This document shows positions 36,527 through 45,566 of a stretch of 64,000 nucleotides of DNA, piece after piece. Source of the stretch: Malus domestica (lineage: Eukaryota > Streptophyta > Magnoliopsida > Rosales > Rosaceae); assembly GCF_042453785.1 (NCBI RefSeq), contig NC_091677.1:5241501-5305500 (forward strand), given 5' to 3'. The notes under the pieces were generated by a model. The model saw only the letters and a program-made list of their open reading frames with translations, did not search any database and was not told the DNA's origin. The translations under genes were made by a program, and so were the position numbers. Numbering within the stretch: the stretch's first letter is position 1; the number at the start of each line of letters is the position of its first letter.

Positions 36527-37407
36527 GTCATACCTTTCGTCAGTTGTTTGTCAATTCCTCCGTTAAATGCTGACTTGGCTTGAGACGGGACCCACTTTGT
36601 ATTAAAAAATTAATTAAATATTAACTAAATATTAAAAAAATTAAATAAAAAAAAAACCAAACCCATAGATCTTCCCCATCGACCTGTGCCCCCCTCCCCC
36701 CAAAAACCTTCCTTCACCACCCCACCGTCGCCTCTCTTCCTCCATCTTCTCCACCCCACTGCTACTTAATCTTTACTCGTGAGCCACCGACGCGCTGACC
36801 TCGAGCGAACCAGGAAGATCCTTGATAGCGCGCGAAGCCACCTCCTGAGTTCTGGTCAACGCCATCGTTTTGGGTGTTCGGGTGCAGATTGTCAGAGGGA
36901 AGGGGGTCGTCGGAGAAAACCGACTTGAAGAAATCCATGGGTGCATACCAACTTGAAGATTTGGGTGTAGGATCGGAGGAGAAAGGGTTGGGTGGGACGC
37001 GGTAGAGAGAAGGTACGAGGGTGTTGGGAAGTTTCCTCGGCGGGGAGGGGAGGGGGAATCCATGGGTGCAGATATGGGTGTAGGATCGAAGAAGAGATGG
37101 TTGGGTGGGATGCAGTGGAGAGAAGGTATGAGGGTGATGGGAAGTTTCCCAGGGGAGGGGATCTGCTTGTGGGTTTGGTTTTTTGGTTTATTTATTTATT
37201 TAAAATTTTAAAATTTTAATAAAAAGTGGGTCTCGTCTTAAGCCACGTCAGCATTTAACGGAGAAATTGACAGACAACTGACGGAAGATATGACATTACA
37301 ACAAATTCAAAGATAAGGTATGACATTGAAATTTTTTAAAGACGGGGTATGAAACTGTGACTGACCTAATAGTTGAGGTAATTTTATGTAATTTACCCTA
37401 ATTTTTT

Positions 37408-38820
37408 TATTGGTCAGATATCCGAAGTCCAGTGTTTCTGGTAATATTTTAGTCTACCTTTTCCGGCTAGATGTCTGAAGTTACATAGAGAAGCTTCGAG
37501 GGCAACCAGAAAAGTTTAGGGTTTAGGGTTTAGTCAAATGTACTTAGAGGTAAAAGGGTGTACTTTCGGTGTTTCGAGTTACTCTAGGTGCGTTTCAACA
37601 AGGAATGTTTTTGAGTTTCAAGTTTTTGGCAAAGTTTAAGGCTCGTTTAGTGCTTTACTTGAATCTAATTTTTTAACTCAAAAATAATTTTTAAGTTTTA
37701 GATCTTAAAAACTTGTTTGGTAGAACAATTTTAAAAAACTAAACGCAAGACTAACTAAAAAATATAGTCTATTATTTAAAAACATAAAAAGTGAGTTTTT
37801 GGAGTTTTTAAACTTAAACTCACTCATTTCTTTTCTCTCACTCTTCCCCTCTCACTTCAAATCTATATCTCTCTCTTTTCTTTTTTCTTTTTTTTTTTAT
37901 AATCTTTTTTGTCTCTCCTCCAATCCACTCTCTTCATTCTCTCGATTTTTTCTCCTACTCCTCTTCCTCTCTGTCTCGTCCGATCCTCTATCTTCTTTCT
38001 TTTTCCTTCAATCATCTTTTACTTTCTTTCCTCCTCTCTCACGCGACCCCTTCTTTTTAGATCTTTTTGCTTCAGTCGTAAGATCTAAAATTTTTAAATC
38101 GCAAACTAATCAAGTTTTTGAGTCTTAAAGTAAATTGTTTTCAAGAAATGTTTTTAAGAAATGTTTTGAAAAATGATAAATTTTTTCAAATAGATACAAA
38201 CAGGCCGTATCTTCATTAACGATTAGGATATTTCAACCATTCATCACATGTCTTTTTTTTTTTTTTGAGCAAGGATTATCGTACTGTTTTAACTATTGAT
38301 ATAACTTTTATTCTTTTGATACATGCGAAATTCTACTTACCAATCTAAACTGTAGAAGAAAGACGCGAACTTGAGTGCATAGGAGATGGATCTTAGCTGA
38401 AGTTGCTATGTTCATGTCTGTGTATTTAATTTTGTTCTTCGTTTGGTTCATTTCTTTGATTGCTTAGTTCATTTTATCTGTTGAGTGTATCATTTCACAT
38501 TTCGAGTTTCCCCTTTTGAATCAACAATCAAACACTCAACAAGCACAATCCATGACCCAAAACTAGCAGCATCAGTTAGTTTTTGGAGCCGCTGTGGTCA
38601 CATGAGATGTGAGTTAGGCCACTTCTCAAAACAACGATCACGAATTTGCTTGAATTCACTTCACTTCAATTTCCATGAGAGTTAAACAAACCATCACATA
38701 TCAGTTACCATTACATGTCACCAAAACTGCTGTTCCCGCCTCACTAAAAGCTCACACCAATTGGTCTTCCACGTGAACTGACCAATCACATCAATATATA
38801 CATGTACACACACACACACA
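37408..38820. other. Intergenic before GDSL gene
   Basis: It includes a short telomere-like phrase gtttagggtttagggttta near 37514, a CT-rich run (about 37830-38060), and an AT-rich element-like stretch from about 37626 to 38205 whose ends (ggctcgttta, aaacaggccgta) resemble inverted repeats only weakly. No gene is supported. Confidence 0.45.
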
Positions 38821-38824
38821 CACA

Positions 38825-38837
38825 CCTATATTATATC
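38825..38837 (+). promoter_or_regulatory. Possible TATA element of GDSL gene
   Basis: The phrase cctatattatat lies about 35 bp upstream of the start codon, after a (CA)n run (about 38808-38823). That is close for a plant TATA box, so it is tentative. Confidence 0.3.
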
Positions 38838-38866
38838 GGTGTTCTAGCAGCAAATTAAGGCAGAAA

Positions 38867-40626
38867 ATGAGAATGAAACCCATGCCACTAATATTCTTGT
38901 TCACAGTTATTTTGTTGCATCTTCACTCACTGCAGATGCATAGTTTGCCAATTGCACCAGCGCTGTATGTGTTTGAGGATTCACTGTTTGACAGTGGTAA
39001 CAATAATGTTTTGCCAACTATTTGTAAGACAGACTATCTGCCTTATGGGGTGAATTTTGTCAAGGGAGCCACTGGAAAATTTACCAATGGCAGAACAGTA
39101 GCAGATTTTATAGGTAAATTTTTAGGAAAACTAATAAAAATGGCTTGAAAACTTTGAGATTTAACGATAAGGACAAAATAAAGAGTAAAGTGAATAGTAC
39201 CATGTATGACTTTTTAGTATAAAAATGTGGTTTTTCGTTAAAGTGAACAATGCCGCGGGTTTTTCGGTAAAACTCCCTAAATTTTTTGGTTTATTTTCGG
39301 TTCATATCTTTTATTGGCTCTAACTCTTTGTACTGTAGTTTCTAACTTTCTGTTGAAATCTCGCTCTCCCTCTCTCTCTCTCTCTTCTTTTTTTAGCTCG
39401 AGTTTCTTGGCCTACCATATCCTCCCCCATACATGAGCATACGTGGATCGGTGACAGCGCTTAAAGGCCTAAATTATGCATTTGACTCTTGTGGCATTCT
39501 ACCAGAAACTGGAAGCCAATTGTGTAAGCTTAGGCATGAGTCAGTCAAGTTAATTAATTATTAGATGAAGTTGGTTTAGTTAACTGGTGCTCTTTAATTA
39601 ACATCCATCTTTTCATCATGTTTTGCTAATGAGATCATTAATTTTAGAACCATTCAAATCCAATTAATCGCAGCCAACATGCTTGGCAGGCAAGGAATTG
39701 CTATATATACTTGGTATGAGTTTTCTTTCATCTTTTTCTACTTTTGCAGGGTAAATGCTTAGATCTAAAAGACCAGATAGATTTGTTTCAACGAACAGTG
39801 AAGTCAGACTTGCCAGGACAAATAAAAAATCAAAACGATCTTTTGCAGCACTTGTTCAAATCTATATTTCTGTTTTCTGTTGGCAGCAATGATTTCATCA
39901 ACAACTACCTCGAACCTGCAGTTTTCGATACAAGCAAGCGCTACTCTCGTCAACAATTTGTACAAGTCTTAATGGATGCAATTGCTCGCCATATGGAGGT
40001 ACCAATATCTGACCTCTTTCTCTCTTGTCATTCAGTATCTAAGTAAAATAATGATTAGTGTTCTTGGTGAAAATGTTTCAGACGCTATACAATTTAGGAG
40101 TCAGGAAAACAGTCATGTTTGAAATTGGTCCGCTTGGATGCATCCCGTCAATTTCAAAAGCACATAATCACAGTGAACTGTGTGGAACATACAAATGAGC
40201 TAGCCTCAGTTTTTAATGATGAGCTTCGTGCAACGCTTGCAAATTTAACCACCATTTTCCAAGGCTCTTTCTTTGTTCTTGGTCGAGCTAATAGGATTGG
40301 TTATGATGCAATTACAAATCCTATTAAATATGGTAAATTCAAAAACTATGTTATCCTCTCCCATTTAATTTATTCGATTTTGTTAATGATTTATATGTTT
40401 TGATCGAACAGGGCTAATGGATGGAAGCAATCCATGCTGCACTACTTGGGCAAATGGGACTTCAGGGTGCATTCCATTTCTTACACCGTGTTCCGAACCA
40501 AATAATCACTTCTTTTGGGATGTTTATCATCTTACTGAATCTGCATATTCAGTTATAGCAACAAGCTGCTTCAATGGTTCAACTGTTTGCACCCCATTAA
40601 ACATTAAGCAACTCGTGGAAATGTAA
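38867..40626 (+). pseudogene. GDSL esterase/lipase (GLIP7-like) with apparent frameshifts
   Basis: GDSL lipases are secreted SGNH hydrolases. Exons by homology: 38867-39113, 39397-39522, 39750-39998, 40082-40332 and 40412-40626. A signal peptide (residues 1 to about 25) precedes the Ser block VFEDSLFDSGNN. Block III GSNDFINNYL and the Asp/His block DVYHLTESAYS are present. Block II reads NYAFDSCGIL, lacking the usual Gly. Three places break the frame: the exon 2 start (CTCGAG where the family frame needs one base fewer), the exon 2 donor (CAATTGTGTAAGC, with two extra bases before GTAAGC), and exon 4 (GAACTGTGTGG, one extra base, leading to a TGA). Intact flanking exons suggest recent decay or assembly indels. 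A dispersed repeat starts about four bases inside intron 1. Confidence 0.8.
39117..39288. repeat. Dispersed palindromic repeat (AACTCC family), copy 3, in GDSL intron 1
   Basis: The same ordered phrases as copies 1, 2 and 4 appear: ttaggaaaactaataaaaat, then gatttaacgataaggac, tagtaccatg and ggtttttcgttaaagtg. It lies immediately after the intron 1 donor. Confidence 0.65.
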
Positions 40627-40929
40627 TAACATGTTTGTACGAATCAGTGATTAAGATTATTTATCGACCTAGCTAGCTCAAGACTCTTGGTTTTATGGAA
40701 TCATGGATAAACTATTGTAACTACATGTTTGCATAAAGAATAATTAACTTATACGAACTCAATTATCAGCATTATGATGTAGTTACATCAGAGAACAAGT
40801 CTAACTACAGATTATTAGCAGAGATGCTAGCTGTATGAAGGCACACTTAAAGCAGTACACGCCACAATTCTACACAGACTAGCTAACTATAGGGGCCTGA
40901 TCACTGTATTATTAAACTGGTTTAGAGAT

Positions 40930-41127
40930 TGAGGCAATCTCAATGCTGTGGCTCATGATTGTTTATGGGCGGTTTGCAGCGCCAATCTCTTCCCTTAAAA
41001 TCTTTATTCATCAGGCTTAATGTTTCTCTTGTTGCCTTAAGAAGCCTTCTTGTTTCCTCTGTCAACTAATGATCATCAGTTTCATCATACTTAGTAGTCT
41101 CTTTCAATGGATAAGTACTGTCCTTAC
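40930..41127 (-). pseudogene. Decayed RGF/GLV-like peptide module b
   Basis: It begins at the same acceptor context (TTGCAG|GTAAGG) as the intact module at 43509-44068 and keeps its last part, LLKATRE...MNKDF...CKPPINN. Lesions: an AAG to TAG nonsense change at 41066-41068, loss of the intron and most of the middle, and replacement of the Asp-Tyr and His-Asn residues needed for the mature peptide (DF and NN instead). As in the intact block, no signal-peptide exon lies directly upstream of it. Confidence 0.7.
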
Positions 41128-41449
41128 CTGCAATCAGATAACAAAAAATCTTAACATGAACTTTGTATTATTCACCTTCTTCCTCAATATATCAACCCTT
41201 AAAGCAGTACGGTAAGTTTCATTTGCATCCAAATAAACACATATATTGCAATCTTCTTAAGCATCAAAGCAAGAAATTCCCTCCAATATGCATATATCTT
41301 TAATTTGGAATACTAATTAATACATACAATGATACAAACAAACTAGCTAGCTACGCATGATATATCTATCATACGCATATTTTTACTACAGCACGCATCT
41401 TATAACAAGAAGACGGCGAGGGTACATAAATTGATCTAAAATTGAACTT

Positions 41450-42201
41450 GGGTTTTCAATGAATTTCTCAATTATTATAAGGAGTAGTAGTACTAGTATA
41501 ACTTTTCTCATAATCAATCCAAACTTAAAATTTTACATTTAGATCTCCATTTCCTACGAAGTCACAATTTTCATCAAAACTACGGTTGTACCTGAATTCG
41601 TTGATGTAGTAGAACTACGGGTATCTCCATTTGGCCCAACTGCACTTACAGGCTCTAACTTCCTAAACACTTTGTGTGCCACCATTTTTCTTCCTCCAAG
41701 CCCTATCATCCTTGACCCAGCTGTTGAAATTCCATGATCGATTATTTCCCGCACATACACTTATATGGTTAGCTTACAAATGAATCATTGGTAATGGCAC
41801 ATGAAACAAGAGAAGTGCTTGCACCCCTCAAAGAGCTTCTTGCACTCGTCTGAAATTGTGCAATTATTACGAGAATGTCATTTTGCGCACTTCACCATAA
41901 GAGTGCAAGAAGCTCTCTAAAGAGTGCAAATATATAGTATTGCCCTACGTACGAGGATCATGAAATAACAAGCACCTGTTGATCAGATGGTCCATTTCCG
42001 GTCATTGAAAACTCTTTTTTACCTACAAAAAGAATACATAAGAACCTCTCAGATACAAATCTACGAGAAATACTCTAAATCAAATTAATGGACTAATAGG
42101 AGAAGATTAAACTATCTACCTTGATGAGCATGTGTAGTAAACTCGCCTAGGGCATGCGTAACAAAAAGAAGCCCAACTACGAAGCTTGCAAACTGTTGCA
42201 T
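41450..42201 (-). pseudogene. Decayed RGF/GLV-like peptide module a
   Basis: This is a paralogue of the intact gene at 44423-45200. Exon 1 (42201-42120), with signal peptide MQQFASFVVGLLFVTHALGE, and exon 2 (42022-41976) are in frame and have good splice sites. Exon 3 is broken: its acceptor AG has become GG (GTGCGG at 41749-41754), the frame shifts near 41585, and the end that should encode the DY...PPKHN peptide is gone, replaced by sequence with several stops. A possible TATA element (42281-42288) differs from the intact paralogue (ATTATAG versus TTTATAG in plus-strand reading). Confidence 0.8.
41832..41917. repeat. Intronic hairpin in decayed module a
   Basis: Arms agagcttcttgcactc (41832-41847) and gagtgcaagaagctct pair over 16 bp, and an inner gtgc/gcac pairing extends the stem. 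A counterpart occurs at the same intron position in the intact paralogue. Confidence 0.7.
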
Positions 42202-42289
42202 ATCTTTGTGATTTCTTCCTTAATTAGTCGTTGATTAACAACAAAAGAAGGGAAACTAATTTGGAGAGACTAATGTGGGTATTATAGAG

Positions 42290-43508
42290 ACCCGCGAGTC
42301 AAAGCTAGGGCTTCAGTCACCTGCATAAAATATTAGTTCTCATGCGCACAGACAGGAACTTGGGAAGAACGCAAACCTAAATAATCTAATGTATAAAATA
42401 TTCAAAGGAAAACAGCGTTTTCGGTTTTCAAAACTTTGAATGTGGTTTCACCGTCAGTCTCAGTCTCACGAGTTAATTAGTTGGAACCTGCAGAGGCTAG
42501 CAGGTTATTAAACGTATGATGATACATATTAATTAAATAATTAATGAAAGTAGGTAATATGAAATATGAAGCATGAAATAGGGTTTCTAATGTTTTAGCG
42601 TGTCTCTCCTGCCATGCACGCTCTAAGCTAGATGAGTCACTAACATTAACCCAGACAGGCTACAGGTGTAGTGTAGTATAGTGATTAAGATCAGGACTAC
42701 TCTGAGAGATGTCTCAACTAAGTATCCAAACACACAATTACTGTTAGATTACAGAGAAGAGTGATGATTATGTGTTTCTGGAAGAAAATGAGAATTTCAG
42801 AGAGAGGATTCACAAAGAAGAGTGAACTGATTTCATTTCTTCTTCATTTCTAATCGGAATGTAACCGATTGCAAATTAATACAGAGCACTATCACACTTT
42901 CTCTCTCATAACAGAAAGTATACATCACAGCCATTCATTTCATCTATCCTATGAGATAGCTATAGCTGTCACTCTACATTGTTAACTCTCATTCAATTTA
43001 GAGCATTCGTTTTGGAATGTAATCCAATGACTCTAATTAAAATGAATTGATTTATTTCAGCTAAAACACTTAAACACTAACAATTACCAAGTTTCTTTGT
43101 AAGTTTTAAGGCTAGGGCACGCTTACCTTTTACCAAGTTTTTCATGAGGGTGGTGCTAGGGAGACAAAATTTGCAAATTAAATAATTTATCATCAATAGG
43201 AATGAGCACGTTTACTAAATCATCAACTTCCATGTCATTTAGTTTACAAAATTTAATCTACAAATTTAATTTCCCTAGCATTATCCTTCGTGAAGAGAAT
43301 CCCATGAATTGAATTATATAAAGGGAGAAAAGACCACAAGAGTTACTTAGCAGGATTACGAAGGCACAAACTTAATTCCACAGCACTATTTGTTATAGTA
43401 TCCTATGCCTGATAAAAAAAAAAGAAAATAAATATTCCTAGGTGGGCAAAATTGTGAGCCTAGCTAGCTAAACCCGTCAGTTTGAAAAAGACTGAGTACT
43501 ACTCAATC
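42290..43508. other. Spacer between the two RGF blocks
   Basis: It contains only short open frames and AT-rich sequence. No gene is seen. The promoter of decayed module a would lie at its left end. Confidence 0.5.
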
Positions 43509-43946
43509 TCAAGGCCGTGGCTGAAGATTGTGTACTGGCGGCTTGCGGCGGCCCATTTGATGGTGGTAATCTTTACGCATCAGGTTTGCTATCTCTCTTG
43601 TCGCCTTAAGAAGGCTTCTTGCTTCATTATCTGTCAACTTATGATCGTCTTTTTCATCATAACTTTTAGTCATTTGAGCTTCGGTGGTTGGGTGCTTTGT
43701 CTTGAAATCTTCGGAGTGATTTGGTATAAGATCTCTGGGAATTTCCAAACTACCGGCAGAAGTACTTTTCAATGTTGTTAGCTCCAGTATCTTCACATCA
43801 TCCTGGTTCATGTGTAAACATATAACCAAGTTAGAATCAAATTAAAGTCAAAAGTTCAGCTATTGGAATTGGCTAGTTACAGGGTTTGAAACCCTCCAAT
43901 GTTAGAAATAAAAAAAGCCAAAATTTGAAAGTAATTACGAAAGTTT

Positions 43947-44009
<63 letters not shown>

Positions 44010-44068
44010 GTTCATTTGGTTTTGACGTTTTCCACTGAAATTGCTTGAAGCTTTAGGATTATCCTTAC
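43509..44068 (-). CDS. RGF/GLV/CLEL-type peptide module b (no signal-peptide exon of its own)
   Basis: RGF/GLV/CLEL precursors release a 13-18 residue Tyr-sulphated peptide that controls root meristem and gravitropism. Here two coding exons, 44068-44004 and 43802-43509, join in phase. The C-terminus is DYHHQMGRRKPPVHN followed by LQPRP. The Asp-Tyr pair is the sulphation site, and PPVHN is the conserved end of the hormone. Exon 2 begins in phase 1 at TTGCAG|GTAAGG, exactly like exon 2 of module a upstream. No ATG plus hydrophobic leader is found between it and the stop codon of module a (44423). Either it splices to exon 1 of module a (45200-45113), which keeps frame and gives 148 residues, or it is a stranded relic. 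The donor of its first exon opens into a (CT)n run. Confidence 0.65.
43946..44001. repeat. (GT)n(GA)n compound microsatellite
   Basis: About 12 GT units followed by about 15 GA units, within the module b intron and abutting its donor. Confidence 0.95.
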
Positions 44069-44422
44069 CTGCAATTAGAGAACAAGTATACAACATAAAT
44101 CATGTATTATTTGCCACCTTTCCTCAAAATCATCATCTCAAAATTGGTTCCACAACCATTACAAAACAAAATTGTAATCTCATAATTTTCCATCCATTAC
44201 TCACATGCATTGCAAGGAGGCTTAAGCATCAAATTAAGCAAAGAAAATCCCCTCCAACACATATATCTTCTTTGAATACTAATACATATATACAACCACA
44301 CTAGCTAGCTAGCTAAATATAGCTACTACGTGATATAACTATCACACATATGTTTTCACTAGAGCATCTGACAACACGAGCCGGGGAAGACAGATAATCT
44401 CAGAACGATCGAAATAATTTTC

Positions 44423-45200
44423 TCAATTGTGTTTGGGAGGATGGCGTGCAGGCCCGTGATAATCAGCACCAAAAGCTACAAAATCATGATGAGAGACTTT
44501 GGAGTACTTCTTAGAGCTAGCAGTACTAGTATTACTTTTATCACGATCTCCAAGTTTACATTTTACATTTAGATCTTCCCTTCCTTCAAAGTTACAATTT
44601 CCATCAGAAGTACTACGGTTTGCACCTGGATTCTTGGAAGTGGTACTAGCCTCTTCATTCTGCTGCCCATCTGGTCTTACTGGCTCTGATTTCCTTAACA
44701 CTCTGTGTGCCACCATTTTCCTTCCTCCAAGCCCTATCATCCTTGACCCAGCTATTGAAATTCCATCAACATTTGGTTCCTGCATATTTTATGGATTAGC
44801 TTATAAATCAAAAGTTTAAGTCATATTCCCCAGAAAGCTTCTTGCACTTCTGAAACACGGTTCAAATAACACCATGTATTATAGTGATGCTATTTGAGGA
44901 GTGCAAGAAGCTCTCTGAGGAGAGTTCAAGTTCAAAGTATGCTTTACCTTTTGATCAGGCAATACTGCACGTTTCCCAGTCATTGAAATATCTTCTTTAC
45001 CTACAAATTAAACAAGAGTGTTATAAGAGCAAAATACTCCAAATTTTTTATGAGAAATCCCCAGCCGAATATATTGAAGAGAAAAAGCTATACATATCTA
45101 GTATATATCTACCTTGATGAGCATGTGCAGTGCTAAACTGGCCTAGGGCATGCATACCAAAAAGAAGCCCTACTACCAAGCTTGTAAGCCGTAGCATCAT
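44423..45200 (-). CDS. RGF/GLV/CLEL-type peptide hormone precursor (module a)
   Basis: A secreted precursor of a root meristem growth factor-type peptide. Exons 45200-45113, 45000-44948 and 44779-44423 total 498 nt, or 165 residues. Exon 1 encodes the signal peptide MMLRLTSLVVGLLFGMHALG, and exon 2 a short linker (GKEDISMTGKR). Exon 3 holds a variable acidic/Ser-rich region and ends exactly at DYHGPARHPPKHN. That is the 13-residue hormone core, with the Asp-Tyr signal for tyrosylprotein sulphotransferase and a typical His-Asn C-terminus. A TATA box (CTCTATAAAACC on the minus strand, about 45298-45309) is about 100 bp upstream. Similar modules a and b to the left are decayed. Which Arabidopsis RGF it matches cannot be told from the core alone. 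Confidence 0.88.
44836..44912. repeat. Intronic hairpin in intact module a
   Basis: Arms agcttcttgcact (44836-44848) and agtgcaagaagct (44900-44912) pair perfectly over 13 bp, with an inner caaata/tatttg pairing. It is in intron 2, like its counterpart in the decayed copy. Confidence 0.7.
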
Positions 45201-45297
45201 TGTGTTTATAGTTTCTTCTTAGCCTTAACTTTCTAGCAAAAGGGTAGCGATCTTAGATTGACAACAAGAAGAGAGGAAACTTGTACAGAGTGCTGTG

Positions 45298-45309
45298 GGT
45301 TTTATAGAG
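45298..45309 (-). promoter_or_regulatory. TATA box of RGF module a
   Basis: The minus strand reads CTCTATAAAACC, about 100 bp upstream of the start codon. The equivalent position in the decayed copy has lost the A-rich continuation. Confidence 0.6.
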
Positions 45310-45367
45310 AAAGTTCAAACCCAAGTACAAGCTAGGGTTTAGGCATGTACTTCGCCTCCATAAAATA

Positions 45368-45566
45368 GGAAATGGATCCTCTCCGGATCCCTTCCTCCTA
45401 ATCTAGCAAATCAAGAAATTCGTGCTATTGAAATTTGATCAAACCGCTACAAACAGGGGCCCACTTCAAAAGTTATAATAACTTCAGCCGTTAGATCAAT
45501 TTTCAATGATACGGATTCCCTGATTTGATGGATTAGGAGGAAAGGATCCGGAGAGGATCCCTTTCC
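45368..45566. mobile_element. MULE-type MITE, GGATCCTCTCC family, copy 3 (199 bp)
   Basis: Inverted ends ggaaatggatcctctccgg and (other strand) ggaaagggatcctctccgg bound 199 bp, the same length as the copy at 3290. A perfect 9-bp duplication CATAAAATA flanks it (45359-45367 and 45567-45575). It sits about 60 bp upstream of the RGF TATA box and could bring regulatory sequence. Confidence 0.88.

Larger units (their letters stand above)
30919..36542 (+). mobile_element. TSD-flanked LINE/LARD/LINE composite insertion
   Basis: A perfect 16-bp direct repeat gtcatacctttcgtca brackets 30935-36526. The right end is the (GTT)n tail typical of plant RTE-clade LINEs (cacttagtgggaaaaggctt followed by tgttgttg), so the insertion has LINE hallmarks. 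The body holds three parts: a LINE fragment (30935 to about 32187), LARD sequence (about 32188-35916) and a second overlapping LINE fragment (35917-36526). The 5' end lacks an endonuclease domain, so the LINE is 5'-truncated. Confidence 0.85.
30815..37398. mobile_element. MULE-like long-TIR element, split by a LINE/LARD composite
   Basis: The ends are long inverted repeats. The left arm starts aggtaaattacataaaa and includes tttcaatgtcatacctta. The right arm, on the minus strand, starts gggtaaattacataaaa and repeats the same phrases. A 9-bp direct repeat TAATTTTTT (30806-30814 and 37399-37407) fits a Mutator-type target duplication, though a T-rich site makes it weaker evidence. The left arm is interrupted at 30934 and resumes at 36543 with no loss. 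Arms extend at least to about 36605 on the left and 37220 on the right. Without the insert the element would be about 1 kb. The interior is GC-rich with no transposase seen. Confidence 0.85.

Noticed and set aside
37514-37532. Telomere-like TTTAGGG repeats
   Set aside because: Only about two and a half units; short interstitial telomere motifs are common in plant promoters and give no evidence of a chromosome end.
37626-38205. Possible hAT-like element bounded by ggctcgttta and aaacaggccgta
   Set aside because: The inverted ends match weakly and no target duplication was found, so it is left as unclassified sequence.
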